Position numbers and translations under genes: made by a program. A stretch of DNA of 64,000 bases. Origin: Marasmius tenuissimus (taxonomy: Eukaryota > Basidiomycota > Agaricomycetes > Agaricales > Marasmiaceae). The stretch covers positions 1,798,001-1,862,000 of the forward strand of contig JAQOTA010000046.1 of the NCBI GenBank assembly GCA_029532415.1, written 5' to 3'. Below the pieces are notes generated by a model, which was given only the letters and a program-made list of their open reading frames with translations, was not told where the DNA came from and searched no databases. The stretch's first letter is position 1. The number at the start of each line of letters is the position of its first letter. Below are positions 23,898 to 34,597 of the stretch, in pieces.

Positions 23898-24084
23898 CCA
23901 GGCTCCTTCCCACCCGTCCTTGGGGCTGACAAAAAAAATCGTTGAGTCCGAGAGAGGCTGGACTCATGTTTCATTCGAGGGAATTTGCCGAACGGTTTGA
24001 TGTATGATGTAATGCTTTGAATTCATGAACCTTATTTTTTTTGTTAAGCCCCAAAGACGGCTGGCATAACTTGCAGGATTTGTT
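23898..24084 (+). repeat. Left terminal inverted repeat
   Basis: It begins CCAGGCTCCTTCCCACCC and ends CTTGCAGGATTTGTT. It aligns with the reverse complement of 52619-52802 through several perfect blocks, including a first block of 28 nt and an inner block of about 28 nt around GCCCCAAAGACGGCTGG. Within the repeat itself, the outer part (CCGTCCTTGGGGCTGAC then A8) is nearly the reverse complement of the inner part (T8 then GTTAAGCCCCAAAGACGG), so each TIR can fold back. Confidence 0.8.
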
Positions 24085-24166
24085 TGTTTGTCAACAGCTT
24101 CTCGACTTTTCCACCGTCCTCCCCGATCCATACGTGCACACGTGAAGGACGCGGGAAGTGCGCCTA

Positions 24167-24281
24167 ATGGCTTCCCATCGTTCTCATTCAATACCTGAGA
24201 GCGATGAAGACGCCCAAGAGCTCATTCGAAATAAATTCGGAGTACGCCCATGCCTTTGGCAGCTGCGTGTAATCAGAGAAA
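24167..24281 (+). pseudogene. RecQ-like helicase, N-terminal fragment cut by a Copia LTR
   Basis: The frame from the ATG at 24167 encodes MASHRSHSIPESDEDAQELI, then RNKFGVRPCLWQLRVIREM, and runs straight into the LTR at 24282. The FGxRPCLWQxxV segment is the usual lead-in to the Q motif and Walker A of the RecQ-type DEAD helicases that are multi-copy in mushroom genomes. The helicase motifs themselves are missing. With only ~38 residues the family call rests on this one motif. The frame starts 83 bp inside the left TIR, so it was probably a gene of the TIR element. Confidence 0.5.
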
Positions 24282-24605
24282 TGTTGAATCCGTGGACTAT
24301 AATTAGATCCTGGTATATCCGAAGTCCCGGTTCATACTTCCCGTCATTGTATTATGCGGGACAATGCATTCGCTATTGTCTTATTCTTCATTGTTCACTA
24401 TGCTCATATGTACAATTCTATTGTCGTCCTTATATGGTATTTACTATTGTCTCTACATGTATATAAGCTTGTAGTTCTATACCTGAATCTACAGTGTGTG
24501 CTTGAGCTTCTACGTCTCGCCTCTATCTCTCTAAACTCCTCTCTGGTAAGTAGTAGTGTATTACATGTTGTAGTCCTCTGCGCTAGGCGTCATGCCGGCT
24601 CATCA
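24282..24605 (+). repeat. Copia 5' LTR
   Basis: It starts TGTTGAATCC and ends GCCGGCTCATCA. It matches the reverse complement of 27469-27779, with about 10 nt length difference and scattered changes. Confidence 0.9.
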
Positions 24606-24624
24606 GGTTATGGGCCCCGGTTAG
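24606..24624 (+). promoter_or_regulatory. Copia primer-binding site
   Basis: GGTTATGGGCCCCGG directly after the LTR is complementary to the anticodon arm of eukaryotic initiator tRNA-Met (GGGCCCATAACC). This suggests a half-tRNA primer as known for Drosophila copia. Confidence 0.65.
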
Positions 24625-24905
24625 CCCGACTACAATGACGAGCGCCTTAATGGCTGCTGTCAGCGACGAGCGCCCCTAGGCTGCTGTCATCGGCTAGCTA
24701 GGCTAGACCTGCATGTTGCCATCGACCTCTTAATTGAGTGCTCGATCTATGGCATTGATGTACGTCCTTTGACGACATCGGATCTAAAGGATCCAATGCT
24801 CCTCGCTGAGCATAGCGCCTTGATGGCTGCTCCCTGTGTTGATTAGACGCATGCTGATGCTGTCTTTTCTAGATCCAACACCAATTAACCTAACCTCTTA
24901 CTATC

Positions 24906-27482
24906 ATGTTCGACGTTAAGAAATTCTTCTCCGGTCGCTTCGACGGCACTGGTTTCCGCCAGACCTATAACGGCGAAATGGAAGCTGTAACCAAGGCTCA
25001 AGGCCTTTATCGTCACCTTACTGGTGTGGCTAAGAAGCCTACGTACCCGCTGGGGGAACCCATTGTTCCGACCATTACCGTCACTACTCCCCCTGGTGGA
25101 ACTGCTCCGCCTGCAGCTGGAACTGACAGTGACGACGAACCTGATCGTCACCCTCCCACCGATGCTCAGATCACGGCGTACAATACTGCGCTGGAAGCAT
25201 GGGAGGAGAAAGATCTCCAGTTGATGGGTATCATTCAGCTGACCTCTACGAAAGAAGTCTTTGAACCTCTCAAGGACATGGACGCTGCCAAAGCCTGGTC
25301 CACCATCGTCACCACTTACGGCGAACCAACTCTGTCTGCCATTTATGGCGACTTCGTCAAGTTGGTGTCCTTCCAGCTTACCACCAGCCATCCCCAGGCT
25401 GGCATCGCCAAGTTCAAACATTACATTGAACGTCTTGCCGAGGTCGGGGTTGAACTCCCCGAGTTGATCAAAGCCCTTCTTCTCATCGCAGCTATTCCTC
25501 CCGAATGGGACGCCGCTTCCTCCAAGTCCCTTCATGACTTTGATAGGGATCCTGAGAGCTCCAGCGCCCTCACCGTTGCCGACGTTCATGAAGCCATCAT
25601 GATCGAATACGAGCGCCAGAACCCACAGCTTGCCAACCGCCTTTCTGCGGTCAAGCGTGCTGGTAACCGCGAGCCATCTTTTGGTCAGCAGCAGCGTCCG
25701 CAGCAGCAACGTCAGCAGCGTGGACAGCAGCAGCGTGGCCAACAACGTCAACCACAGCAGCAGCAGCAACGCCCTTCTTCGAACCAGAACAACGGTAGGA
25801 AGAAGAAGCAGCAGCAGTGTGGTACCCGTGGTGGCATCAACCAGCATCAGGGACCTGGCAATGCCGGCGGTAACAACGGTGGTAACAATCGGTCGCACGG
25901 TCACTCTCATCTGGCATCCTATGCATCTGTCGTAGCTTCCCCCGCTCCAATCCGTCCTTATTCCTCGATCACCGACCGCAGGGAACGTATCGTGTTGAAC
26001 GCGGTCAACAACTCCTTGCGCGCTGAGATCGCCAGTGCCCCTCCTGTTCGGGCTATGGGATCACCGCCCCCAGCTCACTTCACTGGTCACTGGGACAAGT
26101 CCTGCGATAGCACTGTCCCTCAGCCAGCTGTCAAGAAGAACCCGGCTGCTATGCAGTCCTTCACCGGCTTCAAGCCATCTCAGTCAGTATTTGATGATGT
26201 CCGTGGAGCACGTTCCCTTGCTGACAGACTTGGTGCCCCTAAGACGGCGAGGTATCTCAAACCCTTCGAACAGATCGTCACGTCCGCCACCAATCGTTCG
26301 CTCCAGGATCGCATTGAACAACCACGTGTGTCCTCGTCCAAGCGTTGTTTGGAGGATGATGAGGGATATGAGGGAGCCAGATCTCCTTCTTCTACTTCTT
26401 CTAAACGCTCTCGTAGCGCTGATCCTGATGAAGATGTAGAGATGGACTGGGGATCTGACGATGGTATGGAAGACATAACCTCTCTATTCGGTAATAATGT
26501 TGACGACGATATTGCCGAAGCTGCAGGGGTAGAGGACGTCCCGGATGATGTCTCTCTTGGATCTTTCCACGATGACAGGCAAGTACCATACCTTGACCTG
26601 CTTTCCCAAACTGATACGACCCTACAGCAATGCTCACAATTAGTTGGTATCAGTAGTTCGCGGGGTAGTCGTAGTGATCTGGAATCACTTGTATATTATT
26701 GTCATGCAATCAGTTCCCACTTTGTGGGGTGTACACAATGTAAGGGAAAGAAAAGTGTGAACAACGCACAGGGTTGGCTCCTTGATTCTGGTGCCTCCTC
26801 TCATTTCACAAATGATTTGAATGATTTTGCTGAATATGAATCGCTTGATGGTCCTATCGTAAATACTGCGAATAAGGGCAACCCTATACAGATCAAGGGT
26901 AAAGGCACAGTCTTCATTAAGCATAACGTTGAAGGACATGACGGGAAACTTACTGAGCGCGTTTCGCAACTCTATCCTGTCTATTACATACCTCAATTGG
27001 ACATACGTCTACTATCAATGGGAGAGTTCCTTCAAGATGGTCTATCAATTCGTGGAAACGCGAAGAAGTTAGCCTTCTACTCATCACAGCGACGACAGTC
27101 GCTTGTTTCCTACCCTCATATGCCTGGTCAAACCATTTATTGGGTACACTCGCGGAAAGCATCTGCTGAGGTTTTAATGGCCAAGTCGGTCGTTTACAAC
27201 GTCGACTACGATATTGAGCACAGATGCTTTGGGCACCCATCGGATAAAGCCCTGAATAAAGCTCGGAAACATACGCAAGGTTTCCCACTCGACCTTAAGA
27301 TGCCTACTAAGAAGACACCTCTGTGTCGTGGTTGTGCTGAAGGCAAGATGCATGAGAAATCGTTCCCCAACTCTGCAACGAGAGCTTCTAAACCGTTTGA
27401 ACGCATACATTCGGATTTGAAGTCGTACCCGGCTGAATCATATCACCGGTACAAGTACTACATCTCTTTGATGAGCCGGCAT
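24906..27482 (+). CDS. Copia gag-pol polyprotein, truncated
   Basis: The 861-codon open frame starts MFDVKKFFSGRFDGTGF. Gag occupies roughly residues 1-260 (UBN2-like, with EYERQNPQLANRLSAVKRAG). A Gln-rich tract lies at about 260-300, and a long Ser/Pro linker follows. The aspartic protease core is GWLLDSGASSHFTNDLNDF (about residue 628). The GAG-pre-integrase zinc region is near 770-830 (HRCFGHPSDKAL and LCRGCAEGKMH), then FERIHSDLKSYP at the first integrase Asp. After YISLM the frame reads through the inverted LTR for a few codons and stops. There is no canonical CCHC knuckle in gag. The element cannot be autonomous. Confidence 0.85.
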
Positions 27483-27779
27483 GACGCCTAGCGCAGAGGA
27501 CTACAACATAGCTATACTACTACTTACCAGAGAGGAGTTTAGAGAGGTAGAGGCGAGACGTAGAAGCTCAAGCACACTGTAGATTCATGTAGAGAACTAC
27601 GAGCTTATATACATGTAGAGACTATAGTGAATACCATATAAGGACGATAATAGAATTTGTACATATGATCATAAGTAGAAATGATAAATGGAACAATAGT
27701 CCCGCATAATATGATGGCGGGAAGTATGAACCGGGACTTCGGATATACCGGGATCTAATTATAGTCCACGGATTCAACA
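27469..27779 (-). repeat. Copia 3' LTR, inverted
   Basis: On the plus strand it reads TGATGAGCCGG...GGATTCAACA, the reverse complement of the LTR at 24282-24605, and is about 311 bp long. The polypurine tract lies at about 27780-27790 on the minus strand. Confidence 0.9.
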
Positions 27780-27821
27780 CACCCCCTCGCTAAGTGCAGC
27801 TGAAAAGCGCATCTGAGCGAA

Positions 27822-29673
27822 TCAAGTGGACGAATAGAACTCAAGTCCAAGGTGATCTCTGAACCGTAAGAACTTCTCATGTCCGAGATTTTTCGTAAAC
27901 ATGTCTGCGGGATTATAGACTCCTTCGATAAAGAACAATTCAACTTTGCCATCTTCAACACACGATCGAATATAATGATATCGAATATCGATGTGCTTGG
28001 TTCGGCGTTCTTGAACCGGATTAGATGCAATGAAGATAGAGCCCTGATTATCTCCGCAGATTGGAATAGGACCTAAATCGATTCCAAGTTCAGAGAGTAG
28101 CGATCTTATCCAGGAAGCTTGACGACTGCAATCCGACAGTGCCATATACTCAGCTTCAGTGGAAGAAAGAGCTACAGTCTTCTGGGCGTGTGATTGCCAC
28201 GAGAAGATGCCGCCTGCTAACTTGAAGAAGTAGCCAGTGATCGAACGGCGTTTGATAGGATCGGCAGCCCAATCCGAGTCTGTGAACGCAAGAAGACCTC
28301 CATCAGAGTCACCATCGTAGACAAGTGAATAATCTGATGTGCCAGCAAGATAGCGGCAGATGTAAAGAGCTTTATCGAGGTGTTCCTTCGTTGGATTAGA
28401 AGAGAACTGGGAAAGCTTTGTAACTGCATAGGCAATATCAGGACGTGTGCCCAGCATAATGTACAGAAGCGACCCAATCACAGACTGGAATTTGGAGCGA
28501 ATGGCAGGATTGACTGGACCATCGTTGGGAGTTGGCACATAGCCAGCAGGTAAGGGTGTAGGAGCACCTTTCGCATTCTGCATCCCGAAACGTTCAAGGA
28601 CTTTCTTCAGATAATCCTTCTGGTCAATCATGATTTTATTGCCTTCGCGACGAATGCTCATGCGGAGAAACTCGCTAGCATCGCCCATATCACGACATTC
28701 CCATTGAGCCATGAACTCGGCTTTCTTCTTGTCAACAAAAGCTTTGTTAGGACCCATGAAGAGTGCATCGTCAACGTATATGATCGCATACACAACTTCA
28801 CCACTCTTCGGATCTTTGCAGATGAAGAGTCCGGCATCGGAAGTCAGGCGTTTGAAGCCTAGTACTTCCATGGACGAGCTGAGGGTTTGCCACCACTCTA
28901 GAGCAGCTTGCTTCAGTCCATATAATGCACGACGCAGGCATAGTACCTTACGTTCTTGGCCCTTGACTTTGAAGCCTTCAGGTTGTTCCATGTAAATCTC
29001 CTCAACAAGATCACCATAAAGAAAGGCGTTCTTAACATCAACAGAAGTGATGTACCAGTTTTTGAGAGCTGCGAGAGCAAGCATCATACGAACAGTCTCA
29101 TAACGAACAACTGGTGAGAAGATCTCATCAAAGTCGACACCTTCGACTTGAGAGAATCCTTTGGCAACAAGTCTCGCTTTCTTGCGACCATTCGACTTAA
29201 CGTCGAAGACCCATCTATTTTTGATGGCTTTGCGACCTTTAGGCAAGTCACAGAGTTCGAAGACTTTGCGTTTACGAAGTGCCTCAAGTTCTTCGTGGCA
29301 AGCAGTCTTCCATTCCTTCTGTTGCTCAACAGGCAACTTTAGAATATCGCGGAGTGTCCACTCTCTGATGTTAGAGAAATCAGGAGTATCGGACGTTGGA
29401 AGCGAATCGTGAACTGGAACGGCATTGTTCAACAGGTAAATCACGAATCCTACTCCCCCTTCTTGGGTCAGTCTTTCGACTACGCTTTCTTCCTCATGCG
29501 ACTCAGTGCTTCCACTGGGTTCTGGAGCAGGCGGAGGTGGAAGTGGACCAGGAATCCCCTTTTTACCACCTTTGCCTTTCCTAGATCGCGAAGAGCTAGG
29601 ACGATCAACTGGATGTGAAGGTTCTTTGTCTCCAGTGACGTTTCTCCAAGTATTCTTATTCTCTAAGTCGCGA
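27822..29673 (-). CDS. Copia pol, reverse transcriptase and RNase H (5' part missing)
   Basis: The frame is open on the minus strand from the Gypsy junction at 29673 to a stop at 27822. It begins with an acidic/Pro-rich post-integrase linker (GPLPPPPAPEPSGSTESHEE). The RVT_2 domain follows (KNRWVFDVK, ARLVAKGFSQVEGVDF, VDVKNAFLYGDL, ALYGLKQAALEWW, and YVDDALFMG in the catalytic centre). The RNase H part has TDSDWAADPIKRRSITGYFF, SSTEAEYMALS and TKHIDIRYHYIR with an ADMFTK tail. The reverse transcriptase and RNase H motifs are intact. The integrase and gag are missing, lost at the Gypsy boundary. Confidence 0.9.
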
Positions 29674-32375
29674 TGTAGCGCCTGCTATTAAAAAGCAGCT
29701 TCGGAGCCTTGTTTTGTGCGATTTTAGCATAAAACAGATAAGAAATGACTAGGTAATACGAGTACTAGAGCGAGTCCCGAGCGGCTAGTAAAAGGCTCAG
29801 ATCCTAGCATAAGGAGAGAATAGCGCCTCGGAGGTGTCTCTCCTTATCTCTGAAAACTGTAGGAGTCGTATAACTGACGAAAGTATCACTTCGGAGGCAC
29901 GACTAGGACCTGTAGTCATAACAAGGGAATATCTCCAGTGGCTCGGAGGCATCGTACTAAGGATTAGAATAACAGAATCAGACTTAACGAAGACCCGTAC
30001 TAGTAGGGATAGACAGAGGAGGTCACCGCGGAAGCATGGATGGTCGGAGAGAGAGACTAAGTCGAGCCTCAGAAGCTTGGTATAAGGTCGAGGCCTCGCT
30101 TTGGAGGCATGATTGATTCAAGTATACTAGGTATACTACAGGTTACGCTAGTCATCCATATTGGCTAGAGCTACCTCATCCCAACCAAAGTAATTATCTA
30201 CGTCGGAATCTTCAGGATAATAAGAATCAATGAAGGTTTCATGATCTAGATAATCGGTATAGAATGGATCGCATAAAATAGGATTATAGAAAGAAAAGGA
30301 TCGAGAGAGCCAACGACCCATGACAGGGGAATACTGGAAGAACGAGAGCTTGGTATAGTCAAGCTTCGGAGGTGCTGGGCACTCAGCACAGCTGACGACG
30401 GAGTCGATCCAAGCGTTGACGGCTCCAGGAGTACGAGCGGTTTTGAAGTCGAGGAATCCCACTCGAGCAATGGACTCGGCGACCATGTCGATGATAGACC
30501 TAGCGTCGTGAGGAATGAAGTGGTCAAAGGTGTCCTCGCAGAGATAGATTTCGTCCTGGATCATGTCGTAACGAATCACGTAGCCCCAGTAGACGGATCT
30601 GTGGCGACTGAGGAAGAACTGCTGGAAGATGATTCCAAGGATAGCTTCTCGTTCTGCGTCGAGTGGAATGGGTAGGATGATGCGGCGCTCCTTGATCTTA
30701 TCAGAGTAATCTTCTGGATACCACCAGAGCTTATACAACTCTGGAGAGGAAGTCAGAAGGCCGCCTCGGAATCTAGAAAGTAGAAAGGCTTACTATAGAG
30801 TAAGTTGCGAAAGTGGTCTTCAATGTTATGCAAGCGTGCCATAGTACGCTCGGGGAAAAGTAAGCAAGGAATTGGGACAACCTAGCACTTGCTTTTACTG
30901 ACCTCTGGACTGGCCGCTGAAATGGAAATTTTACTTCGGAAACTAGGAAATTAGCGCTTCGGAGGCGTGGATCCGAACCAGGCACTGGGCGCTAAACAAT
31001 GATCGAGAAGTGATCGAAGGAGTTGCACCGTCGAGGTATCTCCCTTATACTCGTACATGGAGATATTGACTGTACTAAGGGCATAGTTGGTGCTGGTGGC
31101 AAAACACAGTGCTCAACTGCACTGGGAGGCAAGGGACTGGAAAGAAAGGAATGGTGTACCAAAGAATCGAGTGGGAGTTCTGGCTGAACCATTGAACTAT
31201 TACCCGGTATCCAAGGCACCAAGATTGGATATAGTGGGCGGCCATATGGATGGCAGGACCCAGAATTATCCGAGCTACGGAAAGGACATCGACCTGGCTA
31301 TGGACGGCTGGGTAACTCCATGAATATAGGCATCTAGTAGCACTTCGGAGGCAGGTACTTTGCTTCAGACGAAGGGAGTATATGCTTCGGAGGCAAACAG
31401 AACAGGATGACCTACGACGATTGAAGGGTCTAGAACCGGAGAATCAATGCTGCGGAGGCAGATAGGCAGAACGGAACCATCGATAGGAGAGACCCGGAAG
31501 AAAAGAATGTTAGAGAATGTTCGAGGCTGATGATACTTCCGAAGCAAATTATTGGTTTTAACTTTGGGGTTCAAAAGCGTAGATTAAACACAAAACTCTC
31601 CAAGTATATTCCAAAGTAGGTAGTTTATGCCTCCGAGGCATGGTTTATTCGATATTTGTACAGTTAGGTAGAATTAGAGCCTCCTAGGGTATATAAGCAG
31701 TGGGGTTTTCATCAAGAATCCCCAAGCAATCCGTACGATTAGTATTCAGAGGATACGAAGCTATTCCACTTGTTGGGTAGTCAGTTGACTCGGGAGCGCT
31801 TCTGGAGAGACATTAGAACGGAATAGAACTTTGTTTGCCCAAACCTAGAAAATCCATTGAACACTTGCTTGACCTTGACTTTGCATTGTTTGTCTGCGAC
31901 GCCGACTTGACTGGCTGAGCTATTGTTGAACTTCCGAAGCTAATTGGGCTGAGGATATTGTTCGCCGTTGACAGTTGGTCTTCGGTCATTGACAGACTTG
32001 ATTGGAGTCTTATTGCCATTGTTTGATTTGATTGTCTTGTTGCCCCTCGCTGTTCGAGTGGTTCTGAAGCTAGTTGAAGCCTAAGAACGCACTTCCGAAG
32101 CACCAAACAAAACTCTACGCTCCCCGAAGCAACCTATAAACCTCTCTTCCGAACCCCACTTTTGACCTCCGAACTGGTTTCAGCGGCGAAGCTACCTTAG
32201 TTGGATAGTTTCTTGAGTCAGATTTCCTTCAGCCTACTATTGCAGTCTGGCTAAGAGCGGAACCTACGATCAACGCCGATCCCCGATTCCCGCACCCTTC
32301 AGCTACACTCTTGAGTGTTGGGAGGATTTGACCTACGAGTTAGATTTTATTATACACCGCGAGTGGCGCTTTACA
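29674..32375 (+). repeat. Gypsy 5' LTR
   Basis: 2702 bp. A TATA box (GGGTATATAAGCAG) at about 31688-31701 suggests U3 of about 2 kb, with transcription starting near 31715-31730. It contains an antisense ORF (30148-30738) and many copies of a CTTCGGAGG-type motif. Confidence 0.9.
30148..30738 (-). CDS. Antisense ORF inside the 5' LTR, up to 196 codons
   Basis: The minus-strand frame is open over 30738-30148 and encodes KLWWYPEDYSDKIKERRIIL, HRSVYWGYVIRYD, EDTFDHFIPHDARSII and a very acidic end (EDSDVDNYFGWDEVAL). The first ATG in frame is internal (MIQDE...), so the true start may lie in an upstream exon; FRGGLLTSSPE precedes it in frame. The identical peptide is encoded in the 3' LTR. No family recognised. 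The length and the aromatic, globular look favour a real gene, but young LTRs are identical anyway, so conservation between them proves nothing. Confidence 0.4.
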   Translation of the reverse strand: MYKLWWYPEDYSDKIKERRIILPIPLDAEREAILGIIFQQFFLSRHRSVYWGYVIRYDMIQDEIYLCEDTFDHFIPHDARSIIDMVAESIARVGFLDFKTARTPGAVNAWIDSVVSCAECPAPPKLDYTKLSFFQYSPVMGRWLSRSFSFYNPILCDPFYTDYLDHETFIDSYYPEDSDVDNYFGWDEVALANMDD

Positions 32376-32377
32376 TC

Positions 32378-32394
32378 TGGAGCCCACCGCGAGG
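32378..32394 (+). promoter_or_regulatory. Gypsy primer-binding site (probable)
   Basis: TGGAGCCCACCGCGAGG begins two bases after the LTR, as expected for a tRNA 3'-end primer ending CCA. The tRNA was not identified. The nine bases CACCGCGAG within it also occur at 32355-32363 inside the LTR end. Confidence 0.55.
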
Positions 32395-32503
32395 GAAGGA
32401 TCTAGTTTAGAGTGTACTAGTGGTAGATAGTGAAGTCTGTTCAAGAATTATACAACTTTTGCTGTTTCGTCCAAGTTAGGAAGTCACCGTACATTCACAC
32501 CGA

Positions 32504-34597
32504 TTGAGCTTCACTCCGAAGCTCAGTTATTCAAAAGAGATTGCTCCAGTTTTAAGGAACAAAATTCCTAGAGACTCGGCGACCTCATCTGCAGCTGGTT
32601 TAGGGTCAGTCAACGACTACCTGCCTACCAGAAGAACGAGAAAGAAGAATCCGGTTATTCCGGGAGCTTTTGAAGAAGAAACACCTGTACAGGAGGAAAC
32701 CACACCTCCAAAGATCCACGTTTCGGGATTTGGTTCTGAAGACTCAGAATTAAGCCCTATCACAGATTCGTCTGAGGAAGTAGACAGACAAGTCAGATTC
32801 CGGGACGAAGAGTCATTGACGCAGGAACTACCTCCGGCGGGACTTGGCATACCAGAGTCGGACTTTACTTTTCAAACCCCTCAGGAACGAGTGAACCTCG
32901 ATCTTAACACCGCAATCTTGGGACTTAGATTTCTCAATATCATTAGAAAGAACGACGAGCTTCAGAAGAAGATAATTCGGAAACGAAGTAAGAAGGACCC
33001 AGAGTTTCGCCTAGAACAAAAGAGAAAGGCAGCGCTTTGGGGCTTTCATCATCAGAAGTTTAAAGTTCGAATACTACCACCAGAAGAGAAATCAGATTCC
33101 GAAGACACGATGACAGAACACGTAACAAGAGAAAGTTGGAGAGATCTGACTGATGCGCAGAAAGAACAGGTGGCGTCTGAAAAAGGGAAGGCGCATAAGT
33201 TCCCAGTGGCGTTTCAGGGCAATACGGAAGACGAATGGCTCTGTTGGTTCGACGATGTTGAAGCAGCCTTTGTTGCGAAAAAGATCACTATGGATGAAGC
33301 GAAGATATTTTGTGCTATTAGCAGCATGAGTTACTCGCTTCGGAAGGAAGTAGAGACTCTTAAATCGAGCAGAGGGCGAAGCTGGGAGGAATTCAAGAAA
33401 GAAATTGAAAGTGCATGGGCTATAGACGCCAAGTATGGAAGCCATGAAGCTCTGAGGAGGGTCATTGATGAGTTCGCTACGATGTCCCTACAAGTGTCAG
33501 AGTCTAGATTCAATGCCTTTGTTCGGAGGTTCCGAATGGAGGCGGCGAAACTTCAGAAGCCTCCGGCGTTGCTGTCCAACAAAACACTAGTAGATATGTT
33601 TCTGAAAGCATTTGATTATATGGCAATGAAAGCCATTGTGGATGGATTGCAGATTAGAGCCCAAATGAAAGCTCAGACAGGGGGAGGTAATGCGGAAGAA
33701 AGCGAAAGACGGAAGCAGGACCCTTACACCCTGGAGGAAGTGATTGGTCAGGCGGAGATGATCATGAAGTCTGGGAGCGGATATACCTACATGCAGACCT
33801 CCTCGGAATCAAAGATGAAGAGGGACGCTGCGGAGGTACCAGTACCGAGAGAGGTTCGGCAGGGTACACTTAGAACACATGGAAAGTCTGAACCGGCGAA
33901 AAAGACGGAATTGGACGATGATACCATGAAGGTGCTAGCAAAAGTGGATACCTACGATACGAAGCTGAAAACCTTCCAGTCGGACATGGAACAGTTCCAG
34001 ACTAGAGTGATTGAGAATCTGCAGAAATCCGAGAAGACGTTGGATAATAATTTGGTAGAACTGCGAAAGCTGATCATGACTTCGGCAACAAGAGAAGCGC
34101 CGAAGGCATCCTATTCTAGTGGGTACAAACCACCTATGAAGACGGGAACCGCAATGCTGGGGAAAGCCGCTCAGGATATGTCGACAGGAACTACTTGTTT
34201 CATGTGTGGCAAAACCGGGCATATGGCGCCAGAGTGTGATTACCAGGAGGAATGTATCAAGAAAGGATGGATACGGAAGGGTGATGGAGGAAAGTACGTC
34301 TTATACGATGGCTCTCCAGTACCTTTTGTAAGATTCGGCGAGAACAAGCAGAGATGGGAAATCATTAAGGAGAAAGCTGAAGCTAACCACTGGCCTAACA
34401 CCAGTGGAGGGGAAGACCCTACGGCGGTATTGTTCGCAACTGAGCAAGAACCAGGCCGGGAGAGCTTCATGCAGAAGACAGCCCCTGATATATCGGATCA
34501 CCCGTTAATTAAGGAAATGGCTGGCAGACTTGGATCAATGGAGGATGTGATGGAATCCTACCTTAATATGGAGTCAAAAGATGAGTCAAAAAACTAG
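32504..34597 (+). CDS. Gypsy Gag polyprotein
   Basis: The open frame of ~697 codons is entered by TTG at 32504; the first in-frame ATG is near 33110 (MTEHVTRESWRDL). Start use is therefore uncertain (non-AUG or a spliced leader). The acidic N-terminal part is followed by the capsid-like helical region (WLCWFDDVEAAFVAKKI, SYSLRKEVETLKSSRG, RSWEEFKKEIESAWA). A coiled-coil stretch (TKLKTFQSDMEQFQTRVIEN) comes next, then one CCHC knuckle CFMCGKTGHMAPEC at about residue 565. It ends at TAG 34595-34597, directly behind the slippery sequence A-AAA-AAC, so part of translation should continue in the -1 frame into the protease region. Confidence 0.85.
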   Translation: MSFTPKLSYSKEIAPVLRNKIPRDSATSSAAGLGSVNDYLPTRRTRKKNPVIPGAFEEETPVQEETTPPKIHVSGFGSEDSELSPITDSSEEVDRQVRFRDEESLTQELPPAGLGIPESDFTFQTPQERVNLDLNTAILGLRFLNIIRKNDELQKKIIRKRSKKDPEFRLEQKRKAALWGFHHQKFKVRILPPEEKSDSEDTMTEHVTRESWRDLTDAQKEQVASEKGKAHKFPVAFQGNTEDEWLCWFDDVEAAFVAKKITMDEAKIFCAISSMSYSLRKEVETLKSSRGRSWEEFKKEIESAWAIDAKYGSHEALRRVIDEFATMSLQVSESRFNAFVRRFRMEAAKLQKPPALLSNKTLVDMFLKAFDYMAMKAIVDGLQIRAQMKAQTGGGNAEESERRKQDPYTLEEVIGQAEMIMKSGSGYTYMQTSSESKMKRDAAEVPVPREVRQGTLRTHGKSEPAKKTELDDDTMKVLAKVDTYDTKLKTFQSDMEQFQTRVIENLQKSEKTLDNNLVELRKLIMTSATREAPKASYSSGYKPPMKTGTAMLGKAAQDMSTGTTCFMCGKTGHMAPECDYQEECIKKGWIRKGDGGKYVLYDGSPVPFVRFGENKQRWEIIKEKAEANHWPNTSGGEDPTAVLFATEQEPGRESFMQKTAPDISDHPLIKEMAGRLGSMEDVMESYLNMESKDESKN

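Larger units (their letters stand above)
24282..27468 (+). mobile_element. Ty1/copia retrotransposon, 5' portion (LTR, gag, protease, start of integrase)
   Basis: The 5' LTR is at 24282-24605 (TG...CA), followed by a primer-binding site and a long gag-pol frame. The frame breaks off in early integrase where the inverted LTR of a second Copia element begins at 27469. No reverse transcriptase and no 3' LTR in (+) orientation are present. Confidence 0.85.
27469..29673 (-). mobile_element. Ty1/copia retrotransposon, 3' portion in opposite orientation
   Basis: The inverted 3' LTR (27469-27779) has a purine tract GCGAGGGGGTG just inside it. The pol frame extends rightward to 29673, where the Gypsy LTR begins. 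The LTR edge joins exactly to integrase codons of the (+) Copia fragment. This fits insertion of this element into the first, or an inversion joining the halves of one element. Confidence 0.85.

Noticed and set aside
23898..24064. Each TIR as an independent MITE ending at GACGGCTGG
   Set aside because: Similarity between left and right copies continues 20 bases past that point, and the duplicated heptamer lies only on the outer sides. Ends of one element explain it better.
24885..25910. Long minus-strand frame (341 codons) antisense to Copia gag
   Set aside because: It is Leu/Ser/Thr-rich low-complexity text mirroring the Gln-rich gag tract, with no domain. It is a shadow frame of gag.
30992..32106. 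Other minus-strand frames in the Gypsy LTR (for example 31222-30992 and 32106-31813)
   Set aside because: Short, without recognisable content or splice support. Only the 196-codon frame is long enough to list.
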